Source of the DNA: Bacillota bacterium
GTDB taxonomy: Bacteria; Bacillota; Clostridia; Oscillospirales; Acutalibacteraceae
Length of the DNA stretch: 5,369 nt
Assembly (NCBI GenBank): GCA_023412845.1
Contig: JAEZRH010000018.1
Coordinates: 1 to 5,369 of the forward strand
Direction: 5' to 3'
A program made the translations under genes and the position numbers. The notes under the pieces were generated by a model. It saw only the letters and a list, made by a program, of their open reading frames with translations, was not told where the DNA came from and did no database searches. Shown piece by piece: positions 1-5,369 of this stretch. Every line of letters begins with the position of its first letter. Position 1 is the stretch's first letter.

Positions 1-1976
1 CACCATCCGGGCCTGTCGGCCTCCATCTCGACGCCGACGCCCTCCGGGTCGAGCGACGCGATTTTATTGACCAGCAGCACGATGATTTTCGTCGCCAGCG
101 AGCAGGAATAAATCCCGCCCGTACCGCAGCCGGCGCGCACTTTAAAAGGAAATCCCCCGCGCTGTGCAATCATCTTCCGCTTTTCTGCCGACTGCGCGAC
201 GGAGTGAAACCGGCGGACGCCCGCGTCCGTCAGGACGTACTTTTCTTCCCGCGGCAGGACGATGCGGTCGCTGTCATAAAACGAAAAGCGCTTCCCGCCG
301 AAAAAGAGGTCCGAAACGCGGTCCGGGTACATTTCGATGAACTGCTCCAGCAGATCGGTGTTGTATGTCCAATGGTCCACCCAGTAGCCATCGCTGAAAT
401 CCGCGAGCTCCTCCTGGTCGCACATGCTGAAAATTCTGTCGAGAAAATCGGCCATGCCGCCCTTTTCAGGGGCAATCCCACGCCGCTCCATCTCGCCGAG
501 CAAGGAACCGGGCGTAAAGGGCTTTTGCAGGATTTTCAGCACTTCTTCCCTGTCTTCCGCCCTGAAAAACGCCTTTACGCAGTCCCGGGCCGGGGCCGTC
601 TCACGCAGCAGAAACCGGGAGCCCTTTAAAACCAGCGGGTTGAAGCCGTCCAGCTGAATCAGGTCAAAAAAGGTTTTAATATTGGCGTCCTCTGTAAACG
701 GAAAGAAAAAGACGTCGTTCCTGCGGTTCTGGTCGACGTCGCGGAAGTTGGAATTGCCCTGAGAGTAATACGTGGAGTCCACCTGAAAGAAGTTGTATTC
801 CCGCTCTAGGTCTCCGTGCTTTCTTGAAAAGACGTAGAAGCATTGCCCGCCGCCCAGCCGCACGGGGTATCCGCCGCGTAGGACGTTGTCAAGAAACGTC
901 TGGCCGCAGTAAAGATCAAACGCTTTCGAGCTGCTGACGGTGAAAACGGGATCCTTCAGCTTTTCAATCAGGAGCCTGTTCTCTTCGATCTTGTCTTCGA
1001 GATACTCCTGCGTCAGCGTCTTTTCGGCGTACCGCTCCAGCCCGCCGTATTCCCCGATATTGCCGACCAGCGTATACGTGACGTCCGTTTCGCCGGGGCC
1101 GACGGCGGCGCGGTGATGCCCGAACGCGCAGGGCGTAAACCCCATGTCCGGCTGCGCCGCGGGGACCGTGAACCCGTCCGTGAAATTCACCGGGTAAGAA
1201 AAATCGGTCTCATAGCCGAAAATGGCGGAAGGCTCAATTACGGTTTTATAGATTTCTGGTTTTCCGTTTTGAAAACCGAATTGGGTGAAAAAATTTCCCC
1301 CTTCGATCTGCACGGTCTCGGGCGTGTCGTAAGGCAGCGCCTTGATGCGGTAAAACGGAATTCGGCCGGCGTGCTCCACCCGCATCCACGCCTGCCGCAG
1401 GTTGCTCATTTCTTTAAGGTCGCTGTTCTCGAGGTAATAGGGCAGCACGACCGGCATGCCATCAAGCATCTCGACCGTAAGGTCCCTTCCGGTCCGGTTG
1501 GCGACCCGCACCCGGCGGATCAGCCCGCCGAACGATTCGCCGGGCATGGTGCAGTACATCACGTCGATTTTCAACCCGAGTGTACGGTTCTCTTCCTCAA
1601 TTTTCAGGTCGTGCGAGGTAATCCTCATCCTCTGGACGACGTCGTCCTGCGCGCGGCCGCGCGAGCCGTCCTGAAACGGCTCATAGGAGCTCGCCCTGCC
1701 GGATGCCGGGTCACCGCTGCGCAGGAACGTGCGGAACCCCTGCAGCGAAGTCATCTGGTACGCCTTGTTGGCGGGCTCGAACTCCATGATGGCGTTGTCC
1801 TTGTTATTCACCCCAAAGGTGGAAACGCACTGCCCGCGGTTCACGTAATACAGCCACATTGGCTTGCCGTGCAGCCCCGCGATTGCAGGCAAAAAGCTTG
1901 CAAACGGCTTGGCCCGGTTGTAATTTTCAATCACGAACTCATCGTTTTCACCGATATAATAATTTTTCGTTTCCAC
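1..1976 (-). CDS. GH94-like (cellobiose phosphorylase-related) large protein, C-terminus cut by window edge
   Basis: The frame is open for 658 codons from a GTG at 1974-1976 to the left edge. The start is chosen because GGGAGGA (1984-1990) lies 7 bases upstream, and an in-frame TAA at about 2007-2009 rules out a longer form. The protein begins METKNYYIGENDEF, with no signal peptide or membrane segment, so it is probably cytoplasmic. Residues 1-310 look like a beta-rich N-terminal domain (VNRGQC 45-50, MEFEPANKAYQ 64-74). A charged helical linker follows at about 313-342, then the start of a helical catalytic domain with HGDLEREYN (387-395), FRDVDQNRRND (411-421) and GYWVDHWTYN (530-539). FRDxxQ resembles the FRDQLQD motif of GH94 phosphorylases, which bind the sugar there. 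From memory, relatives of about 1100 residues in Firmicutes are annotated cellobiose phosphorylase, mostly without biochemistry. Phosphorolysis of an imported beta-glucoside is therefore inference. GH161- or GH149-type beta-1,3-glucan phosphorylase is an alternative. The coding call is very secure; the substrate is unknown. Confidence 0.85.
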   Translation of the reverse strand, partial: METKNYYIGENDEFVIENYNRAKPFASFLPAIAGLHGKPMWLYYVNRGQCVSTFGVNNKDNAIMEFEPANKAYQMTSLQGFRTFLRSGDPASGRASSYEPFQDGSRGRAQDDVVQRMRITSHDLKIEEENRTLGLKIDVMYCTMPGESFGGLIRRVRVANRTGRDLTVEMLDGMPVVLPYYLENSDLKEMSNLRQAWMRVEHAGRIPFYRIKALPYDTPETVQIEGGNFFTQFGFQNGKPEIYKTVIEPSAIFGYETDFSYPVNFTDGFTVPAAQPDMGFTPCAFGHHRAAVGPGETDVTYTLVGNIGEYGGLERYAEKTLTQEYLEDKIEENRLLIEKLKDPVFTVSSSKAFDLYCGQTFLDNVLRGGYPVRLGGGQCFYVFSRKHGDLEREYNFFQVDSTYYSQGNSNFRDVDQNRRNDVFFFPFTEDANIKTFFDLIQLDGFNPLVLKGSRFLLRETAPARDCVKAFFRAEDREEVLKILQKPFTPGSLLGEMERRGIAPEKGGMADFLDRIFSMCDQEELADFSDGYWVDHWTYNTDLLEQFIEMYPDRVSDLFFGGKRFSFYDSDRIVLPREEKYVLTDAGVRRFHSVAQSAEKRKMIAQRGGFPFKVRAGCGTGGIYSCSLATKIIVLLVNKIASLDPEGVGVEMEADRPGW

Positions 1977-1983
1977 TCCGCTG

Positions 1984-1990
1984 TCCTCCC
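1984..1990 (-). promoter_or_regulatory. Shine-Dalgarno site of the GH94-like gene
   Basis: GGGAGGA on the minus strand, 7 bases before the GTG at 1976. It is a near-perfect match to the anti-Shine-Dalgarno sequence at ideal spacing, and it settles the GTG as the start. No ATG is available in this frame between the upstream stop codon and the GTG. Confidence 0.85.
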
Positions 1991-2042
1991 ACGATAAAAA
2001 GCACCGTTAAAATCAAGCTGTAAGAAAACTTCGGCGATGTCT

Positions 2043-2058
2043 CATTGGCTTTCCAATG
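2043..2058. promoter_or_regulatory. Perfect palindrome at predicted transcription start, candidate operator
   Basis: CATTGG, four bases (CTTT), then CCAATG: a perfect 6+6 inverted repeat. It begins two bases downstream of the candidate -10 box (2061-2066), so it covers the predicted start of transcription of the GH94-like gene. A repressor bound there would block initiation; the same bases could also form a small hairpin at the 5' end of the mRNA. No U-rich run follows on the minus strand, so it is not a terminator. The bound protein cannot be named. AraC-type regulators such as the neighbour usually bind direct rather than inverted repeats, so a second regulator would be more likely. Confidence 0.4.
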
Positions 2059-2060
2059 TA

Positions 2061-2089
2061 ATTTTATCAATTGCTACGCAGAAAGTCAG
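2061..2089 (-). promoter_or_regulatory. Candidate sigma-A promoter of the GH94-like gene
   Basis: On the minus strand, CTGACT (2084-2089, four of six matches to TTGACA) and TAAAAT (2061-2066, five of six matches to TATAAT) are separated by 17 bases. Transcription would start near 2054, giving a leader of roughly 75-80 bases before the GTG at 1976. The poor -35 box suits a promoter that needs an activator, and an AT-rich block lies directly upstream (2092-2126). This is a sequence match only, with no experimental support. Confidence 0.5.
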
Positions 2090-2285
2090 TAGAGGATTTT
2101 GTCTTTTCGTATGAATTTTTTATGGTGCTGCTCTCCTGCGCGTCCCTGCCCTCGCAAATACGGATTTCATTGATCTGCACCTCGCCCGAAACGCGGCATG
2201 CGCGAAGCTGGTGCCGCCCGCTTTTGCAGCGCAGATCCGCGAAAAAATCGTCTCCCCGCCCGGCAAGCTTGGTGACCGTCGGCAT
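2067..2285 (-). pseudogene. Possible gene remnant: C-terminal end of a beta-sandwich (carbohydrate-binding-like) domain
   Basis: A 72-codon frame opens with ATG at 2285, just after an in-frame TGA, and ends in TGA at 2067. Codons 2 to about 50 use G or C in third positions and common codons (CAG, GAG, CTG, GTC), like the neighbouring genes; the other frames here use AGG, AGA and TCA. The stretch GRHQLRACRVSGEVQINEIRI (in two parts: GRHQLRACRV, then SGEVQINEIRI) resembles the last strands of CBM6/CBM35-like domains, which often end in a similar 'VSGxVxxDxIxI' pattern. The last 18 residues are AT-rich, low in complexity and overlap the promoter of the next gene, so they are probably not ancestral coding sequence. 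No good ribosome binding site precedes the ATG. It may be the tail of a gene lost by deletion, a small real gene, or chance. I favour a remnant, weakly. Confidence 0.3.
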
Positions 2286-2377
2286 ACATCATCCCACACC
2301 CTAGGAAAGTCTACTACAGACCTGAAGAAATCATCATCGTCAGAGGCGCCCGGCAGAGAAAACCGCCGAAAGAGGGA

Positions 2378-2410
2378 AAGCTCCCGCCCGGCCAGCCGGG
2401 GGGGGAGCTT
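2378..2410 (-). terminator. Probable rho-independent terminator of the kinase-regulator operon
   Basis: An inverted repeat lies 27 bases after the stop codon of the response regulator. AAGCTCCC (2378-2385) pairs perfectly with GGGAGCTT (2403-2410), and CCCGG (2387-2391) pairs with CCGGG (2396-2400). A 1x2 internal loop separates the two helices and the tetraloop is CCAG (plus-strand letters). On the minus strand the stem runs into TTTCCCTCTTTC, a weak and interrupted U tract, so termination may be partial. On the plus strand the bases after the stem are A-rich, so it would not work in that direction. Confidence 0.6.
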
Positions 2411-2436
2411 CAAAGAAGCGGGGACCCAGCCTCCGC

Positions 2437-4050
2437 TTAATTTTCGGCGCGCGAGGGTCCAAAAAAAGCGTCGTGCTCTTCCGCCTCCGCGCAGACGCAC
2501 GCCCCGTCGCGGAACTGTTTCGTGGTCATGCCGGTGTAGCGCTTGAAGATGTTGTGAAAATATTTCTCGTCCTGAAACCCGACGTCGAACGCGACCTCGT
2601 AGCTTTTCAGGCTGCCGGCCCTAAGCAGGTCGCAGGCCTTCCGGACGCGGAACCGGTTGACGTATTCGACGAAGGTAGCCCCCGTCTGCTGCCTGAACAG
2701 CATGCTCAGGTAGGATGGCGTCACATGGATGACCTCCGCCGCCGACTCCAGTGTGATGTGTTGGCGGTAGTCCGACTGAATATAGGCAATGGTCCGCCTG
2801 ACAAGGGAGGAAACCGAATTGGAAGACGCCATGTTTTTCCCGATGGCCAGGATAAAATCCGTCAGGACCGACCGGATCTTTTCAATGCTGCTGCTCTCCA
2901 GAATCTGCCTGATGTCGGCGCTTTTTCTCTTAGACAGTCCATTGAACGAAAAGCCGCGCTCCCTGCAGAGTTTGTAGAGGTTGCAGACCAGCGTGACGGC
3001 CGATTCCTTCGTTTTCTCCTGCACGTCGGCGGAACAGGCTGTGCAGGCTTTGAGAAATCTGTCGATTAATTCCGCGGTCTTCTCGGAATCCTCCAGGTTC
3101 CTGAGAAAGTATATCTCCAGATTTTCCGGCACGGACAGGCTGCTTTCCGGGTTCAACTCCGCGAAGAACAGGATGCTTCTTTCAAACAGGAATTTCGAGG
3201 TCTCGGCGGCCTGCCGGGCTTCCATATATGCACCGTTCAAAAGCGAGACGTCCTGCCTGCAGTCCGAGACCCCCACCGCGCAGCTCACGCCGCACAGATT
3301 GTAGCAGCGGCTGACCGCGTCCTTCAAAGCGCCGTAAAAGGCGCCGAAATCGTCGGCGACGCGGTCCATCCCTGTGACGACCGCGATTTTGTCCTCGACA
3401 GTCAAAACGGCGGAGGGCCACGCGGCGAATGCGGCCTCCATCTGCCTCCGCAATTTTGCCGGGTCGTTCCTCCCGTCCGCGGCCTGCGTCGGGTCGAACA
3501 CGCACACGGCGACGGTGTTCCCAAGTGCCTGCAGCCGGCACATTTCTTCCTGCAGTCCGAGATTTTCGACAGGCACGCCCAGCATGAGCGCGCTCAGAAG
3601 CCGCTCTCTGCCGCTGCCCGCGCTGTCCTGCAGCAGATGATCGTAATCCGCCTGCAGCTTGCTCTGCCTTTTTTCATTCTCAAGCAGCCGGATGCACTTC
3701 TGCACGGACTGGGCAATGTCCTCCGGCCGGCAGGGCTTGAGAAGATAATCTACAACGGAAAGGCTGATCGCCTCTTTCGCGTAATCGAATTCGTCATAGC
3801 CGCTCAGGATGACATATTTCGTATGTACGCCCATCGTCTGCGCGCGCCGGATAACGTCAAGCCCGCTCAGAAGGGGCATCTTGATGTCCATGATGCAGAT
3901 GTCTGGCTTTTTCGCCACAATCTGCTCGTACGCCTCGATTCCGGTCTGCGCTTCCCCGCAGATTTCCACCTGATAGCTCGGCCAGTCGCACTGGCTGCGC
4001 AGGGCTTCAAGCTTATCCGGCTCGTCGTCAGCCGTTAAGAGCTGAAACAT
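2437..4050 (-). CDS. YesN-type response regulator with AraC-family DNA-binding domain
   Basis: A 537-residue transcription regulator. Residues 1-120 form a receiver domain: acidic pair D8-D9, phospho-acceptor D55 in IMDIKMP, S83 in ILSGYDEF and K105 in LLKP are all present. Residues of about 150-290 form a middle region (VGVSDCRQDVSLLNGAYMEA) that resembles the degenerate GGDEF-like domain of YesN/CdaR-type regulators, without catalytic residues. Residues 416-515 hold two helix-turn-helix units of the AraC type (HVTPSYLSMLFRQQTG; then VGFQDEKYFHNIFKRYTG). A tail of about 20 residues follows, with no known role. The ATG at 4050 is chosen because the receiver domain begins there and AGGAG (4059-4063) lies 8 bases before it; the frame is open further upstream only as a shadow of the kinase gene. 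The overlap with the kinase gene implies a cognate pair. Family knowledge suggests control of sugar uptake and degradation genes; the targets are unknown. Confidence 0.95.
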   Translation of the reverse strand: MFQLLTADDEPDKLEALRSQCDWPSYQVEICGEAQTGIEAYEQIVAKKPDICIMDIKMPLLSGLDVIRRAQTMGVHTKYVILSGYDEFDYAKEAISLSVVDYLLKPCRPEDIAQSVQKCIRLLENEKRQSKLQADYDHLLQDSAGSGRERLLSALMLGVPVENLGLQEEMCRLQALGNTVAVCVFDPTQAADGRNDPAKLRRQMEAAFAAWPSAVLTVEDKIAVVTGMDRVADDFGAFYGALKDAVSRCYNLCGVSCAVGVSDCRQDVSLLNGAYMEARQAAETSKFLFERSILFFAELNPESSLSVPENLEIYFLRNLEDSEKTAELIDRFLKACTACSADVQEKTKESAVTLVCNLYKLCRERGFSFNGLSKRKSADIRQILESSSIEKIRSVLTDFILAIGKNMASSNSVSSLVRRTIAYIQSDYRQHITLESAAEVIHVTPSYLSMLFRQQTGATFVEYVNRFRVRKACDLLRAGSLKSYEVAFDVGFQDEKYFHNIFKRYTGMTTKQFRDGACVCAEAEEHDAFFGPSRAEN

Positions 4051-5369
4051 TTTCCAGGCTCCTCTCTGGCAGATTTTCCGGCAGATGAATCTGCACCGTG
4101 GTCCCCCCGCCGACGCGGCTAACAATCTGAAGCACGTCGTCGGATTTTTCGTAATAGAGGCGCAGCCTCTCTTTGACGTTCCGGATTGCGAACCCGTGCC
4201 CGTTCTCGCCCTCCACCTCGCCGCGGAGAATGCGGCCGAGCAGATCTGGGTCGATGCCGCAGCCGTTGTCCTGAACGGTGAAGTGGATCTGCCCGCCGGA
4301 CAACCTGCCGGAGATTTTGACGAAGAGCGGCTGTTGCATGCTGTCAAGCCCGTGCATAATCGCGTTTTCCACAAAAGGCTGCAGAATCAGCTTCGGTATT
4401 TTTTTCCGCAGCACCTCCGGCTCAATCTCGACCCGATATTCCAGCCGGTCCTTGAAACGGACCTTCTGCAGCGACAGGTAGCTCATGACAAGCTCCTTCT
4501 CCTCCCCCACGTCGTTCAGCGCGCTGCCCCGGTTCAGGGTGAGACGCATCAGACGCGAGAGGGTATAAATCATATCGGCGGTCTCGCGGTCGAACTTCAG
4601 CGCCTTGATGTAGATGGAATCCAGCGTGTTGTAGAGAAAATGCGGATTGATCTGCGCCTGCAGGGTCTTGATTTCGGATTCCCGGTTCCGGATCTCCAGC
4701 TGGAGCACCTTGTTGAACAGGTGGTTCAGCTCGGCGGTCATTTTATTATATTCGTCGCCGAGCACGCCTATTTCGTCATGGTAGGAAAAATAGAGCTTGT
4801 TCACAAAATTGCCTTTCTTGACCGCCTGAATCGCATGGACCAGCTTTTTCAGCGGCTTCGACACAAGCGACGCGGTGAACAGGGTCGCAAGAAAGGAAAA
4901 CACCAGGCATACCAGCAGAGAAAGCAGCAAAACCGGCGCTTTGTCGGTCGCCTCGCGCATCACGGTGTTCATGGGGATCAGGCTCAGCACGTTGCAGTTT
5001 TCGGCCAGCGCCGCGCTTTTGGAATACAGGTATTTTTCGCCGTCGAGATCGACAATCGTCTGGTCCGGCAGATGCAGAAAACCGGAAAGGGACTTCTGTT
5101 CCGAGGCCATGTTCCTGAGCGGCCCGTACTCCGTGTTCACGGAAAGGATACTTCCGGCGCCGTCCGTCAGGATGTACGCGTTCTCGTCATGGGGCACGTA
5201 GGACCAGACAGTGTTCCAGTCGATGCAGATCACAAGAAAGCCCTGCAAACTGTAGCGGTTCAGGTCCAGCAGGCCGCGCAGCATGGTCAGCTTCGGCCCG
5301 GACCGGTCGCCGGCGAAATAGCCGCTGTCGTCCGAATAGGTGGTCCAGTAGGGCTTGCCGACCATGGAC
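4028..5369 (-). CDS. YesM-type sensor histidine kinase, N-terminus cut by window edge
   Basis: The frame is open from the right edge to TGA at 4028-4030. Numbering from the methionine at 5365, which is probably internal, residues 1-135 are the end of an extracytoplasmic sensor domain, probably Cache-like (PYWTTYSDD near the edge; GSILSVN 71-77). A membrane helix spans about 143-168 (VLLLSLLVCLVFSFLATLF). A HAMP linker covers about 168-222 and a short coiled segment about 220-236. The His_kinase domain carries the phospho-acceptor H242 in QINPHFLYNTLDSI. The ATPase domain has an N box (QPFVENAIMHG 329-339), a D/G1 box (DNGCGID 366-372) and a G2 box (GHGFAIRNVKERL 389-401). This is the LytS/YesM type (PF06580), with PHFLYN in place of a classic H box. 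Relatives of nearly 600 residues suggest that about 130-150 residues, including the first membrane helix, lie outside the window. The likely ligand is a sugar or a sugar-binding protein, which the sequence does not prove. Confidence 0.95.
   Translation of the reverse strand, partial: SMVGKPYWTTYSDDSGYFAGDRSGPKLTMLRGLLDLNRYSLQGFLVICIDWNTVWSYVPHDENAYILTDGAGSILSVNTEYGPLRNMASEQKSLSGFLHLPDQTIVDLDGEKYLYSKSAALAENCNVLSLIPMNTVMREATDKAPVLLLSLLVCLVFSFLATLFTASLVSKPLKKLVHAIQAVKKGNFVNKLYFSYHDEIGVLGDEYNKMTAELNHLFNKVLQLEIRNRESEIKTLQAQINPHFLYNTLDSIYIKALKFDRETADMIYTLSRLMRLTLNRGSALNDVGEEKELVMSYLSLQKVRFKDRLEYRVEIEPEVLRKKIPKLILQPFVENAIMHGLDSMQQPLFVKISGRLSGGQIHFTVQDNGCGIDPDLLGRILRGEVEGENGHGFAIRNVKERLRLYYEKSDDVLQIVSRVGGGTTVQIHLPENLPERSLENVSALNG
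4059..4066 (-). promoter_or_regulatory. Shine-Dalgarno site of the response regulator, inside the kinase gene
   Basis: GAGAGGAG on the minus strand ends 8 bases before the ATG at 4050. It sits within the last codons of the kinase gene and fixes the regulator start at the first residue of the receiver domain. Together with the 23-base overlap it suggests translational coupling of the two proteins. Confidence 0.8.

Larger units (their letters stand above)
1977..2436. other. Intergenic region between response regulator and GH94-like gene
   Basis: About 460 bases without an intact recognisable gene. In minus-strand order it holds the probable terminator of the two-component operon (2378-2410), about 90 bases with several stops and no clear signal (2286-2377), the possible coding remnant (2067-2285), an AT-rich block (2092-2126), a promoter candidate (2061-2089), a palindrome (2043-2058) and a leader with a strong ribosome binding site. 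I find no tRNA, no recognisable riboswitch and no plus-strand gene in it. The gap indicates that the enzyme gene is transcribed separately from the kinase-regulator pair. Confidence 0.6.

Noticed and set aside
1931..1955. Catabolite-response-element-like sequence (GTGAAAACGATGAGT on the minus strand) early in the GH94-like gene
   Set aside because: It has two mismatches to the WTGNAANCGNWNNCW consensus, including a key C, and lies inside coding sequence; chance is likely.
1113..1997. Long plus-strand open frame of 294 codons
   Set aside because: It lies antisense to the start of the GH94-like gene, whose motifs and ribosome binding site are convincing. Its translation is rich in H, R, P and V with no domain, as expected for the reverse of a GC-rich gene.
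2308..2323. Short inverted repeat AGTCTACTACAGACCT
   Set aside because: Only four paired bases on each side, with no promoter or terminator context; not above chance.
2120..2500. Minus-strand frame of 126 codons spanning the end of the regulator gene and the intergenic region
   Set aside because: Its first part is an out-of-frame reading of the regulator tail and the terminator hairpin, and its later codons (AGG, AGA, TCA) are poor compared with the alternative frame at 2067-2285.
2473..3069. Plus-strand open frame of 198 codons, with others at 3637-4038 and 204-629
   Set aside because: All are antisense shadows of well-supported minus-strand genes, with no recognisable domains.
4051..4374. 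In-frame upstream extension of the response regulator to an ATG at 4374
   Set aside because: The extra residues are a frame-shifted reading of the kinase ATPase domain. The receiver domain begins at the ATG at 4050, which has its own ribosome binding site.

Overview
The window is about 5.4 kb of GC-rich DNA with every supported gene on the minus strand. Strong AGGAGG-type ribosome binding sites, a YesM/YesN-type two-component pair and a cytoplasmic phosphorylase-like sugar enzyme suggest a Gram-positive anaerobe of the Clostridia, perhaps an Oscillospirales or Ruminococcaceae-type gut or rumen bacterium. The taxonomic placement is inference from style, not from a marker gene.

In transcription order (right to left) the layout is as follows. 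(1) A YesM-type sensor histidine kinase, cut at its N-terminus by the window edge (4028-5369). (2) Its partner, a YesN-type response regulator with an AraC-type DNA-binding domain (2437-4050), overlapping the kinase gene by 23 bases. (3) A hairpin that probably ends this operon (2378-2410). (4) A gap of about 460 bases without an intact gene. It holds a 72-codon frame that may be the remnant of a carbohydrate-binding domain, an AT-rich block, a sigma-A-like promoter and a perfect short palindrome at the predicted start of transcription. (5) The first 658 codons of a large GH94-like (cellobiose phosphorylase-related) protein (1-1976), cut by the left edge close to its expected active site.

The likely logic, which is inference, is this. 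The membrane kinase senses an extracellular sugar or a sugar-loaded binding protein and phosphorylates the regulator. The regulator activates carbohydrate-use genes, of which the adjacent phosphorylase-like gene is the obvious local candidate. That enzyme has no signal peptide, so it would act on imported oligosaccharides.

I see no RNA gene, CRISPR array, insertion sequence or phage gene. I do not see a clearly new system. The points most worth a second look are the uncharacterised GH94-like enzyme, the promoter/palindrome arrangement in front of it, and the possible gene remnant between the regulator and the enzyme.
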